Positions 1-5,935 of a stretch of DNA of 5,935 bases are shown here, piece by piece. Positions within the stretch are counted from its first letter, which is position 1. Every line of letters starts with the position of its first letter. The notes under the pieces were generated by a model. It ran no database searches. It was not told the DNA's origin and worked only from the letters and a program-made list of their open reading frames with translations. A program made the translations under genes and the position numbers. The DNA comes from an uncultured Clostridia bacterium (lineage in GTDB: Bacteria; Bacillota; Clostridia; Christensenellales; Pumilibacteraceae): positions 1 through 5,935 of the forward strand of contig CAKQJJ010000098.1 in assembly GCA_934247335.1 (NCBI GenBank). The letters run 5' to 3'.

Positions 1-866
1 AGTATATGTCGCTCGACTGGCACGGCTGTATAAACCTCATGAAGGGCGCAATCGACTATTCCGATTATATTTCCACCGTCAGCCCCACGTATGCGCAGGA
101 AATCTGCACAAGCGAATACGCTCACGGACTGGAAGACGTGCTCAATAAAAACAAACACAAGCTTCGCGGCATTCTCAACGGAATCGACTACGACGTGTAC
201 GATCCCGCTGCAAGTAAGTCGCTTTTCGTCAACTATTCCGCCGAAAGTCTGGAAAAGAAAGCCGAAAACAAGCAGGAACTTCAAAAAATGCTCGGCTTGA
301 ACGTCGACGCGGGCGCCCCGCTCATCGCAATGATCACGCGCCTCGTAAACCACAAGGGTATCTCGCTCGTGCGCAGCGCGTTCAACGATATCATGAACAG
401 CGGAGCTCAGTTCGTAATTCTCGGAACGGGCGACGCCGATCACGAAAATTTCTTCCGCCATATGCAAAATCTATACGGAAACCGCGTTCACGCCGTCATT
501 ACCTTCAATAAAGACCTCGCGCAAAAGATTTACGCGGGCGCGGATATTTTCCTTATGCCCAGCATAAGCGAGCCGTGCGGACTCAGCCAGATGATAGCGC
601 TTCGCTACGGCACCGTTCCGGTAGTTCGCACGACCGGCGGTCTTAAAGATTCGATAGAGGACTGCGGCGACGGCAAAACCGGCAACGGCTTTACTTTCTC
701 GGGCGCAAACGCAGGCGAACTCAAACACGCCGTGGACAGAGCGGTAGGCTTGTACTGCGTTTACGGCGATATCTGGAAAGGACTGCGCGAACGCGCCGCA
801 AAATGCGATTTCAGCTGGACCGAAAGCGCAATCAAATATCAGGCGTTCTACGACGAAATGTTTTAA
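1..866 (+). CDS. glgA: Glycogen synthase (ADP-glucose type, GT5), C-terminal part, 5' cut by window edge
   Basis: Transfers glucose from ADP-glucose to the non-reducing end of alpha-1,4-glucan in the cytoplasm. The frame is open to the left edge, so the ATG at 6 is an internal Met. By comparison with ~480-residue bacterial GlgA, about 200 N-terminal residues, including the KTGG substrate loop, lie outside the window. Counting from the ATG at 6, the visible part has TVSPTYAQEI (24-33), LNGIDYDVYDP (57-67), the nucleotide-sugar loop TRLVNHKG (111-118, K117 matching the conserved Lys of SRLTSQKG in E. coli GlgA), and PSISEPCGLSQMIALRYG (185-202). E189 begins the E-x7-E type motif of retaining GT-B enzymes. 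TTGGLKDSI follows, and the end FSWTESAIKYQAFY matches the usual GlgA C-terminus. It precedes glgP on the same strand. The family call is firm; GT5 rather than glycogen-unrelated GT4 follows from the PCGLSQ context. Confidence 0.95.
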   Translation, partial: YMSLDWHGCINLMKGAIDYSDYISTVSPTYAQEICTSEYAHGLEDVLNKNKHKLRGILNGIDYDVYDPAASKSLFVNYSAESLEKKAENKQELQKMLGLNVDAGAPLIAMITRLVNHKGISLVRSAFNDIMNSGAQFVILGTGDADHENFFRHMQNLYGNRVHAVITFNKDLAQKIYAGADIFLMPSISEPCGLSQMIALRYGTVPVVRTTGGLKDSIEDCGDGKTGNGFTFSGANAGELKHAVDRAVGLYCVYGDIWKGLRERAAKCDFSWTESAIKYQAFYDEMF

Positions 867-887
867 ATCAAAGATTAAAAACTTCAA

Positions 888-916
888 TCGTCAGCAATAA
901 TCAACATATATATGAT
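888..916 (+). promoter_or_regulatory. Candidate sigma-A promoter upstream of glgP (weak)
   Basis: A TATGAT -10 box (911-916, five of six to TATAAT) lies 17 nt after a poor -35, TCGTCA (888-893, four of six to TTGACA). It sits in the 94-nt glgA-glgP gap and would start transcription near 923, leaving a leader of about 38 nt. The -10 overlaps a perfect 10-nt palindrome CATATATATG (905-914), and a GTAAA-T-TTTAC inverted repeat (932-942) follows the predicted start. AT-rich gaps give such matches by chance, so this is tentative; glgP may simply be read through from glgA. Confidence 0.3.
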
Positions 917-950
917 ACGTGGGAAAGTCTTGTAAATTTTACGCTACTTC

Positions 951-955
951 GGAGG
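951..955 (+). promoter_or_regulatory. Ribosome binding site of glgP
   Basis: GGAGG is placed 5 nt before the ATG at 961. It fixes the start of glgP at 961 rather than at an in-frame GTG at 919, which has no Shine-Dalgarno sequence and would translate the binding site itself. Confidence 0.9.
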
Positions 956-960
956 AAACA

Positions 961-3372
961 ATGGAATTTACCGCAACGTCGCTTAAAGACGCAATAACCG
1001 ATAAACTCACAAAATACTATGCGACGGCTTACAACAATGCGACGCCCCTTCTCATGTATAAGGCGGTTGCGCTCGTCCTTCGCGACATACTACTCAAAAA
1101 GAAGCAGGACTTCAACCAGAACGTTCGCAAAAAAGGCAGCAAACGAGTTTACTATCTGTGTATGGAATTTCTGATAGGAAGAAGTCTTAAAAACAACCTC
1201 TACAACCTCGGACTTACCAAAGTGGTGCAGGAAGCCATTTCCGACACCGGAATAACGCTCGATCAGCTGTACGATATGGAAGCGGACGCGGGACTGGGCA
1301 ACGGCGGACTGGGTCGTCTCGCCGCATGCTTTATGGACAGTCTGGCTTCGGGCAACTATCCCGCAATGGGCTTTTCCATACGCTACGACTACGGCTTTTT
1401 CAAGCAGAAAATAGTGGATAATCAGCAGGTTGAACTGCCCGATATGTGGCTGGACACCGGAGAAGTGTGGATGATGCCGCGTTCGGATAAGAGCTTCGTC
1501 GTAAAACTGGGCGGAACGCTCGAAGAACGTTGGGACGAAAAAGGTCTGCACGTCGAGCAGAAAAACGCCTCTATCGTCGAAGCCATCCCCTACGACGTCA
1601 TGGTAAGCGGCTACGACAGCAAGGGAGTAAGCGTGCTTCGTCTGTGGCGAGCAACCGGCGTAAACGATTTCGATATGAAGTCGTTCACTCAGGGCGACTA
1701 CATGAACGCCATGCGTGCCGAATCGGAAGCCGAAATCATCTCCAAGGTGCTGTATCCGTCCGACGACCATTACGCGGGCAAACAGCTTCGTCTGTCGCAG
1801 CAGTACTTCCTCGTAAGCGCAAGCCTGCAATCCATAATCAAGGATCACTTAAAGGTGTATCCGTCGCTTGACAATCTCGCGGACAAAGTGGCTATTCATA
1901 TCAACGACACGCACCCCGCGCTTGCCGTTCCCGAACTTATGCGCCTTCTTCTCGACGAATACGGCTATTCGTGGGAACAGGCATGGCACATGACGGTAAA
2001 CACCATTGCGTACACCAATCACACCGTAATGGCGGAAGCGCTCGAAAAATGGAACGAAGACTTGTTCCGCATCAAACTGCCGCGTATATATCAGATAGTT
2101 AAGGAAATAGACGCTCGTTTTATGGGCGAGCACAAGGAAGTCGATCCCGACAAACTGCGCGCCATGTGCGTCATCGGCAACGGTCAGATTCGTATGGCAA
2201 ACCTTTGCGTAATAGGCTCGCACAGCGTAAACGGCGTTTCGGCACTGCATTCCGAAATAATCAAGGACAGCGTTTTCCACGACTTTTACACCATCCTGCC
2301 CGAGCGTTTTACGAACGTAACCAACGGCATCGCGCACAGAAGATGGCTCAATCAGTCCAATCCGCGCCTCGCGTCGCTCATCACCGACCTTATCGGCACC
2401 GGATATATAAAGGACGCGTCCAAACTTATCGGACTTAAAAAATATACGTCCGACAAGCAGGTTCTTCAAAAGCTGGACGAAATCAAGCTTGCCAACAAGC
2501 GCGACTTCGCAAAGTATATAACCGATTATTCGGGCTTCAAACTCAACCCCGATTCCCGTTTCGACGTTCAGATAAAACGTTTGCACGAATATAAGCGCCA
2601 GTTGCTCAACGTCCTGAAAATAGTAAATTACTATTTGGACATAAAAGATAATCCCAATGCCGATTTCACTCCCAAAACCTTTATTTTCGGAGCAAAAGCC
2701 GCAGGCGGATATTATCACGCAAAGCGCATAATCTCGCTTATAAACTGCCTGTCCGCGCAGATTCAGAAAGAACCCGCGGTAAAGGAAAAACTGGACGTCA
2801 TGTTCCTCGAAAACTACAACGTCACCAACGCCGAGCATCTCATCCCCGCCAGCGAAGTGTCCGAGCAGATTTCTCTTGCCGGGAAAGAAGCTTCGGGAAC
2901 CAGCAACATGAAATTCATGTTAAACGGCGCGCTGACTCTCGGAACCATGGACGGCGCAAACGTCGAGATCTGCGAACGCGTGGGCAACGACAACATCTTC
3001 ATTTTCGGTTTGAAAACCGACGAGGTGGAGCAGGAATGGAAGCGCGGCTACAACGCGTCGCTTCTGTACTCGTCCAATCCCCGCATAAGAAGAGTGGTGG
3101 ACGAACTGCGCGTGGGCTTCAACGGTCAGAGCTTTGCCGACATCGCCGACTATCTTGCCGTCGGAACCAATTACGTTGCCGACCCGTATATGTGTCTGCG
3201 CGATTTCGACGACTATCTCCGCGCTTCCGACGAAATAGAAAAAACATATCTCGACAAGGAAAAGTGGAACAAAATGGCGCTTGTCAACATTGCCGAAGCG
3301 GGCATTTTTGCCGCCGACCGCTCGATAAGCGACTACGCTCACAATATCTGGCATATCGCGCCTCTCAAATAA
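961..3372 (+). CDS. glgP: Glycogen / alpha-glucan phosphorylase (GT35), complete
   Basis: A PLP-dependent cytoplasmic enzyme that releases glucose-1-phosphate from non-reducing ends of alpha-1,4-glucan. At 803 aa it has the usual bacterial length (E. coli GlgP 815, MalP 797). Visible motifs in order: YYLCMEFLIGRSL (64-76); EADAGLGNGGLGRLAACFMDS (107-127), with the glycine loop near the phosphate site; HINDTHPALAVPELM (313-327); YTNHTVMAEALE (351-362); NVTNGIAHRRWL (452-463); FDVQIKRLHEYKRQLLN (534-550), whose K539, R540 and K545 match the phosphate/PLP-binding residues K568, R569 and K574 of rabbit phosphorylase; and EASGTSNMKFMLNG, where K651 (codon 2911-2913) is the PLP-Schiff-base lysine. 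Ser replaces the commoner Gly in GTGNMK, which the known family signature allows. Codon use is strongly biased: only three TTA/CTA/TCA codons (1090, 1849, 2920), suggesting high expression. It follows glgA by 94 nt and precedes the GH13 gene by 7 nt. Glycogen and maltodextrin specificity cannot be separated by sequence alone; the glgA neighbour favours glycogen. Confidence 0.97.
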   Translation: MEFTATSLKDAITDKLTKYYATAYNNATPLLMYKAVALVLRDILLKKKQDFNQNVRKKGSKRVYYLCMEFLIGRSLKNNLYNLGLTKVVQEAISDTGITLDQLYDMEADAGLGNGGLGRLAACFMDSLASGNYPAMGFSIRYDYGFFKQKIVDNQQVELPDMWLDTGEVWMMPRSDKSFVVKLGGTLEERWDEKGLHVEQKNASIVEAIPYDVMVSGYDSKGVSVLRLWRATGVNDFDMKSFTQGDYMNAMRAESEAEIISKVLYPSDDHYAGKQLRLSQQYFLVSASLQSIIKDHLKVYPSLDNLADKVAIHINDTHPALAVPELMRLLLDEYGYSWEQAWHMTVNTIAYTNHTVMAEALEKWNEDLFRIKLPRIYQIVKEIDARFMGEHKEVDPDKLRAMCVIGNGQIRMANLCVIGSHSVNGVSALHSEIIKDSVFHDFYTILPERFTNVTNGIAHRRWLNQSNPRLASLITDLIGTGYIKDASKLIGLKKYTSDKQVLQKLDEIKLANKRDFAKYITDYSGFKLNPDSRFDVQIKRLHEYKRQLLNVLKIVNYYLDIKDNPNADFTPKTFIFGAKAAGGYYHAKRIISLINCLSAQIQKEPAVKEKLDVMFLENYNVTNAEHLIPASEVSEQISLAGKEASGTSNMKFMLNGALTLGTMDGANVEICERVGNDNIFIFGLKTDEVEQEWKRGYNASLLYSSNPRIRRVVDELRVGFNGQSFADIADYLAVGTNYVADPYMCLRDFDDYLRASDEIEKTYLDKEKWNKMALVNIAEAGIFAADRSISDYAHNIWHIAPLK

Positions 3373-3379
3373 TCAAGCA

Positions 3380-5155
3380 ATGTACTTCAGTTACGATCCG
3401 TTAAACAGACAAGACAAAAGCGTAACGGGAGCGGTAGAAATATCGCTCCCTTTTACCGTTTCGCTCTCGTCCGAGGCAAACTGCGTCACGCTTATGCTGA
3501 AAAAAGAGGGCGAGCGTGAACAGGTCGTCGCCTATCCTATGCAAAAAGACGGCAACCGTTTTTCGGTTGAGCTTTGCATTACGACGACAGGACTGTACCG
3601 CTACTATTTTATCGCCGACGGAACCGAATTTTACTCGGGAGCAAACCTTCTTCCGTCCGATAAAGGAGAAAAGTGGACGATAACCGCCTACGAAAAGGCG
3701 TACCAAAGTCCCGAATGGCTGTACGGCGGAATTATCTATCAGATTTTTCCCGACAGATTCGCAATCGGCGGAGAGAGAAAGAAAACCAAGCCCGACATGA
3801 TTTACCGCGACGATTGGGACGGCGTTCCGACTTATAAACCAAACGCCGACAATATCGTGGAAAACCGCGACATGTTCGGCGGCAATTTCGACGGAATAAT
3901 CGAAAAATTGGACTATCTCGCCTCGCTCGGCGTATCGGTTATATACTTAAATCCGATTTTCGAGTCCTTTTCCAATCACAAATACGACACCGCAAACTAC
4001 GGTCTTACCGATTCCGATTTCGGCAGTCTGAAAGATTTTTCGCGCCTTATCGCCAAAGCGGAAGAGAAGGGCATAAAAATCATATTGGACGGAGTGTTTT
4101 CTCACACCGGCGCCGACAGCGTTTATTTCAACAAAAACGGCAGATTTTCGGGCGAAGGCGCGTATAATTCGCAGCAAAGCCCTTATTACGACTGGTATAA
4201 ATTCCGTTCCTATCCCGACGATTACGAGTGTTGGTGGGGCGTTAAAATTCTACCCAACGTCAACGAAAACAACCCGTCTTTCAATCAGTATATAAACGGC
4301 GAAGACGGAATTATCCGCCGCTATATAGATATGGGCGTTGCCGGCTGGCGACTGGACGTTGCCGACGAACTCCCCGACGAATTTTTGTATTCGCTTGCAA
4401 AATCGGCAAAAACCGCAAAAAAGGACGCGCTCGTTTTGGGCGAGGTGTGGGAAAACGCCGCAACCAAGTATTCGTACGGATATAAACGCAATTACCTCAC
4501 CGGAAGACAGCTCGATTCGGTTACGAACTATCCGCTCAAAAACGCAATTCTCGATTTCGTCGGCGGCGGAAAAGCGGACAAGCTGGACGACGTGATCCGC
4601 GAACTTATAAACGATTATCCCGCACGCGTTCTGCACGCGCTTATGAACGTTATCGACACGCACGACACGCCGCGCGCAATAACCGCTTTCGGCGAGTACG
4701 ACGACGTTTCTACAAAGGATAAACGAAGCGTGGCAAAAATCAAAAACTACGACGAAGCCGCAAAAAAACTGCGTCTTGCCGCCGTTTTACAGTATTTTAT
4801 GCCCGGAATTCCCACCGTGTTTTACGGCGACGAGGCGGGAGAGGACGGATTCGAGGATCCTTTCAACCGCCGCTGCTATCCGTGGGGCAAGGAAGATAAA
4901 TCGCTCGTCGAATTTTATAAAACGCTCGGTAAAATCAGAAAAGAAAACTATTCTCCGCTTGCAAAGGGCGATTATATTCGCCTGCCCGCACCCGAAAACG
5001 TGTTCCGCTTTATAAGAGAGGACGGCAAAAACCGCCTGGAAATAATCGTGAACGCTTCGGAAACCGACTACGTTTTGCCGCCGCATTCCGCCGATTTGTT
5101 AAGCGGAAAGGAAACGGAAAAAGTCGAAAGTCGTTCGGCTGTCGTTTTAAAGTGA
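3380..5155 (+). CDS. Cytoplasmic GH13 alpha-glucan hydrolase, neopullulanase / type II pullulanase-like
   Basis: Predicted to hydrolyse alpha-1,4 and/or alpha-1,6 bonds in glycogen-derived dextrins. Residues 1-112 form a beta-rich N-terminal domain of CBM34-like size (GAV at 17-19, GLYRYYF at 71-77). The (beta/alpha)8 barrel starts at IIYQIFPDRF (118-127) and includes FGGNFDGIIEKLDYLASLG (166-184) and SNHKYDTANY (198-207). Conserved regions: I, DGVFSHTG (237-244); V, LPNVNENNPS (291-300); II, GWRLDVADE with nucleophile D326; III, LGEVWEN with acid/base E355; IV, VIDTHDTPR with D429. The catalytic triad is complete. A beta-sandwich C-terminal domain follows from about 525. There is no signal peptide or membrane segment, so it acts inside the cell, unlike many secreted pullulanases. 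The ATG lies 7 nt after the glgP stop with no Shine-Dalgarno sequence, which suggests coupling to glgP translation. It uses more TTA/CTA codons than glgP. The LPNVNE region V and DPFNRRCYPW (493-502) fit clostridial neopullulanase/amylopullulanase-type enzymes. The exact linkage specificity is unknown, so no symbol is given. Confidence 0.9.
   Translation: MYFSYDPLNRQDKSVTGAVEISLPFTVSLSSEANCVTLMLKKEGEREQVVAYPMQKDGNRFSVELCITTTGLYRYYFIADGTEFYSGANLLPSDKGEKWTITAYEKAYQSPEWLYGGIIYQIFPDRFAIGGERKKTKPDMIYRDDWDGVPTYKPNADNIVENRDMFGGNFDGIIEKLDYLASLGVSVIYLNPIFESFSNHKYDTANYGLTDSDFGSLKDFSRLIAKAEEKGIKIILDGVFSHTGADSVYFNKNGRFSGEGAYNSQQSPYYDWYKFRSYPDDYECWWGVKILPNVNENNPSFNQYINGEDGIIRRYIDMGVAGWRLDVADELPDEFLYSLAKSAKTAKKDALVLGEVWENAATKYSYGYKRNYLTGRQLDSVTNYPLKNAILDFVGGGKADKLDDVIRELINDYPARVLHALMNVIDTHDTPRAITAFGEYDDVSTKDKRSVAKIKNYDEAAKKLRLAAVLQYFMPGIPTVFYGDEAGEDGFEDPFNRRCYPWGKEDKSLVEFYKTLGKIRKENYSPLAKGDYIRLPAPENVFRFIREDGKNRLEIIVNASETDYVLPPHSADLLSGKETEKVESRSAVVLK
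3422..3456 (+). terminator. Terminator-like hairpin within the 5' end of the GH13 gene
   Basis: Positions 3427-3436 pair with 3441-3450 (seven G:C-rich pairs GGGAGCG/CGCTCCC, then G:U, U:A and A:U), closing a GAAA tetraloop at 3437-3440. TTTT follows at 3451-3454. An outer GTAA/TTAC helix (3422-3425 with 3453-3456) can add four pairs across a small internal loop, though using those T's for pairing would compete with termination. The hairpin lies 54 nt after the glgP stop and inside codons 15-26 of the GH13 gene. The U-tract is short, so partial termination, an mRNA 3'-end stabiliser for glgP, or chance are all possible. Confidence 0.35.
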
Positions 5156-5184
5156 TAATACACTAAAAAATATCGGCAAGCGCG

Positions 5185-5204
5185 CAAAAATCTGTTGATT
5201 TTTG
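5185..5204. repeat. Perfect 8-bp inverted repeat overlapping the -35 of the lipoprotein promoter
   Basis: CAAAAATC (5185-5192) and GATTTTTG (5197-5204) are exact reverse complements around a TGTT spacer. The right arm and spacer cover the -35 TTGATT (5195-5200). The RNA hairpin would have only two G:C pairs and is followed by TTTTGCTTT, so it could be a weak terminator for the glycogen genes. Equally it could be an operator for the downstream promoter. No better terminator is visible in 5156-5267. Confidence 0.4.
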
Positions 5205-5223
5205 TTTTGCTTTATGTTATAAT
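5195..5223 (+). promoter_or_regulatory. Strong sigma-A type promoter of the LRR lipoprotein gene
   Basis: TTGATT (-35, 5195-5200) is separated by exactly 17 nt from a perfect TATAAT (-10, 5218-5223). A TG at 5215-5216 makes an extended -10. Transcription should begin near 5229-5231, giving a leader of about 38 nt. It sits between the GH13 stop and the lipoprotein start, so that gene forms its own transcription unit. Confidence 0.8.
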
Positions 5224-5255
5224 GTAACGAGAAAACCAAGAACTTCAATATTAAC

Positions 5256-5261
5256 GGAGTG
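5256..5261 (+). promoter_or_regulatory. Ribosome binding site of the LRR lipoprotein gene
   Basis: GGAGTG lies 8 nt (counting from the end of GGAG at 5259) before the ATG at 5268. Together with the signal peptide it fixes this start. Confidence 0.85.
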
Positions 5262-5267
5262 AAAATT

Positions 5268-5935
5268 ATGAAGAAATTTAAAATGCTTATTGTTGCTTGT
5301 CTTGCCGTCTGTGTGGCTTTCGTCGCAACCGGCTGCTCCAATCACGTCGTAATGAAAAGATACGTAGACGTTGACGAACGCACGCTCGGATACAGACTGA
5401 TGGGCGACGGCTCTTTCTACCTGTTCAACGACGGCGACGTTGCCGAAGACTGGCCCGACTATTATTACGAATCCACCAACGACGTAGTTGACGGACGTCC
5501 CTGGAACGACCGCCTCGGCGATATCAAGAAAGTGGTCATCGGCGACAACATTTCCTCTTTGGGCGAATATGCTTTCTACGGCGCAACTTCGCTTAAAGAA
5601 GTGGTCATCGGTCGCGACGTCGAAAGCATCGGCTTAAACGCTTTCAAAAACTGCTACAATCTGACTTCTATATCCGTAGACAAGGACAATCCCTATTTCT
5701 CGATGGAAGAAGGCTGCCTTGTTCAGATCTCCACCGGAAAGCTCATCCGCGCTACCTCAAAATCGGAAATCACCGTTCCCTCGACAGTAACGACTATGGA
5801 AGACGGCGCTTTCTACGGACTCGGTTCGCTTAAAAAAGTGGACATGTCTCAGTCTCCGATCACCGATATCAACGACGACGCGTTCAGAAATTGTTCTTCG
5901 CTTTCCACCGTCGTTCTTCCCGAAGACCTTAAAAC
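5268..5935 (+). CDS. BspA-type leucine-rich-repeat lipoprotein, N-terminal part, 3' cut by window edge
   Basis: The frame stays open for 222 codons to the right edge, with no stop. It begins with a lipoprotein signal peptide: MKKFK, a hydrophobic stretch (6-20), then a lipobox ATGC with C23 as the predicted lipidated cysteine, placing the protein on the outer face of the cytoplasmic membrane. Residues 24-85 are an acidic, aromatic-rich linker (DWPDYYY at 61-67). From about 86 there are LRR_5 / BspA-type units of 23 residues: IKKVVIGDNISSLGEYAF..., LKEVVIGRDVESIGLNAF..., then an irregular long unit with the family-typical NPYFSMEEGCL (141-151) and ITVPSTVTTMEDGAF (168-182), then LKKVDMSQSPITDINDDAF (188-206). 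Such proteins are common in gut Clostridia, and some bind host proteins or other cells; the ligand here is unknown. It has its own promoter, and nothing visible ties it to glycogen. Total length and any further C-terminal domain are beyond the window. Confidence 0.88.
   Translation, partial: MKKFKMLIVACLAVCVAFVATGCSNHVVMKRYVDVDERTLGYRLMGDGSFYLFNDGDVAEDWPDYYYESTNDVVDGRPWNDRLGDIKKVVIGDNISSLGEYAFYGATSLKEVVIGRDVESIGLNAFKNCYNLTSISVDKDNPYFSMEEGCLVQISTGKLIRATSKSEITVPSTVTTMEDGAFYGLGSLKKVDMSQSPITDINDDAFRNCSSLSTVVLPEDLK
5523..5933 (+). repeat. Leucine-rich-repeat coding region with DNA-level repeats
   Basis: The LRR units can be seen in the DNA as well as the protein. GTGGTCATCGG recurs at 5532-5542 and 5601-5611, exactly 69 nt (23 codons) apart. 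A 34-nt block at 5571-5604 recurs at 5808-5841, 237 nt (79 codons) apart, with a few substitutions in its middle. This fits in-frame duplication of repeat modules. The region continues past the right edge. Confidence 0.75.

Noticed and set aside
6..8. ATG at 6 as a true start of glgA
   Set aside because: The frame is open to the window edge, and the essential N-terminal half of a GT5 synthase would be missing; this is an internal Met of a gene cut by the window.
861..880. Hairpin TTTTAAATC / GATTAAAA at the end of glgA as a terminator
   Set aside because: The stem has one bulge and a single G:C pair, and no T-run follows on the + strand, so it is too weak.
471..887. Minus-strand open frame of 138 codons opposite glgA
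   Set aside because: It overlaps the conserved catalytic part of glgA and its translation resembles no known protein.
919..960. In-frame GTG at 919 as a longer start for glgP
   Set aside because: No ribosome binding site precedes it, the 14 added residues are partly the translated GGAGG site, and ATG 961 has ideal spacing.
1090..2838. Two long minus-strand open frames (1090-1848 and 1849-2838) opposite glgP, separated by a single stop
   Set aside because: They are codon-for-codon in register with glgP and are open only because glgP avoids TTA, CTA and TCA codons. Their translations show no recognisable domain, and glgP is complete with all its motifs.
2920..3354. Minus-strand open frame opposite the end of glgP
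   Set aside because: It is in the same register as the other glgP antisense frames and has the same codon-bias explanation; no domain is recognisable.
5151..5164. AGTG / CACT inverted repeat at the GH13 stop
   Set aside because: A 4-bp stem with a 6-nt loop and no T-run is expected by chance.
5147..5341. Minus-strand open frame of 64 codons across the intergenic region
   Set aside because: It runs over the promoter, ribosome binding site and signal peptide of the lipoprotein gene, has no start signals of its own, and its translation is not recognisable.

Overview
The window reads as a piece of a low-to-moderate G+C Gram-positive chromosome, most likely an anaerobic, gut-type member of the Clostridia (Bacillota). 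The basis is a strong GGAGG ribosome binding site, a classical sigma-A type promoter, clostridial-looking glycogen enzymes and a BspA-type leucine-rich-repeat lipoprotein. The sequence does not allow naming a genus. All genes lie on the + strand and use standard stop codons.

Layout. Positions 1-866 hold the C-terminal part of a glycogen synthase (glgA, cut by the left edge). After a 94-nt gap with a weak promoter candidate and a strong ribosome binding site, 961-3372 encodes a complete glycogen/alpha-glucan phosphorylase (glgP, 803 aa). Only 7 nt later, 3380-5155 encodes a complete cytoplasmic GH13 alpha-glucan hydrolase (591 aa) of the neopullulanase / type II pullulanase-like kind. A 112-nt intergenic region (5156-5267) carries an AT-rich inverted repeat overlapping a very good promoter. 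From 5268 a lipoprotein with BspA-type leucine-rich repeats begins and runs off the right edge.

How the genes work together. GlgA extends alpha-1,4-glucan from ADP-glucose, GlgP shortens it to glucose-1-phosphate, and the GH13 enzyme probably attacks branches or short dextrins that GlgP cannot handle. This is a compact store-and-mobilise glycogen cluster. The lipoprotein has its own promoter and no evident link to glycogen.

Most of the window is ordinary metabolism. The observation most worth checking is a long, GAAA-capped, terminator-like hairpin followed by four T's inside the first codons of the GH13 gene (3422-3456), just after glgP. It could set a high-glgP / low-GH13 expression step. 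I found no mobile element, CRISPR array, tRNA, rRNA or clearly new system.
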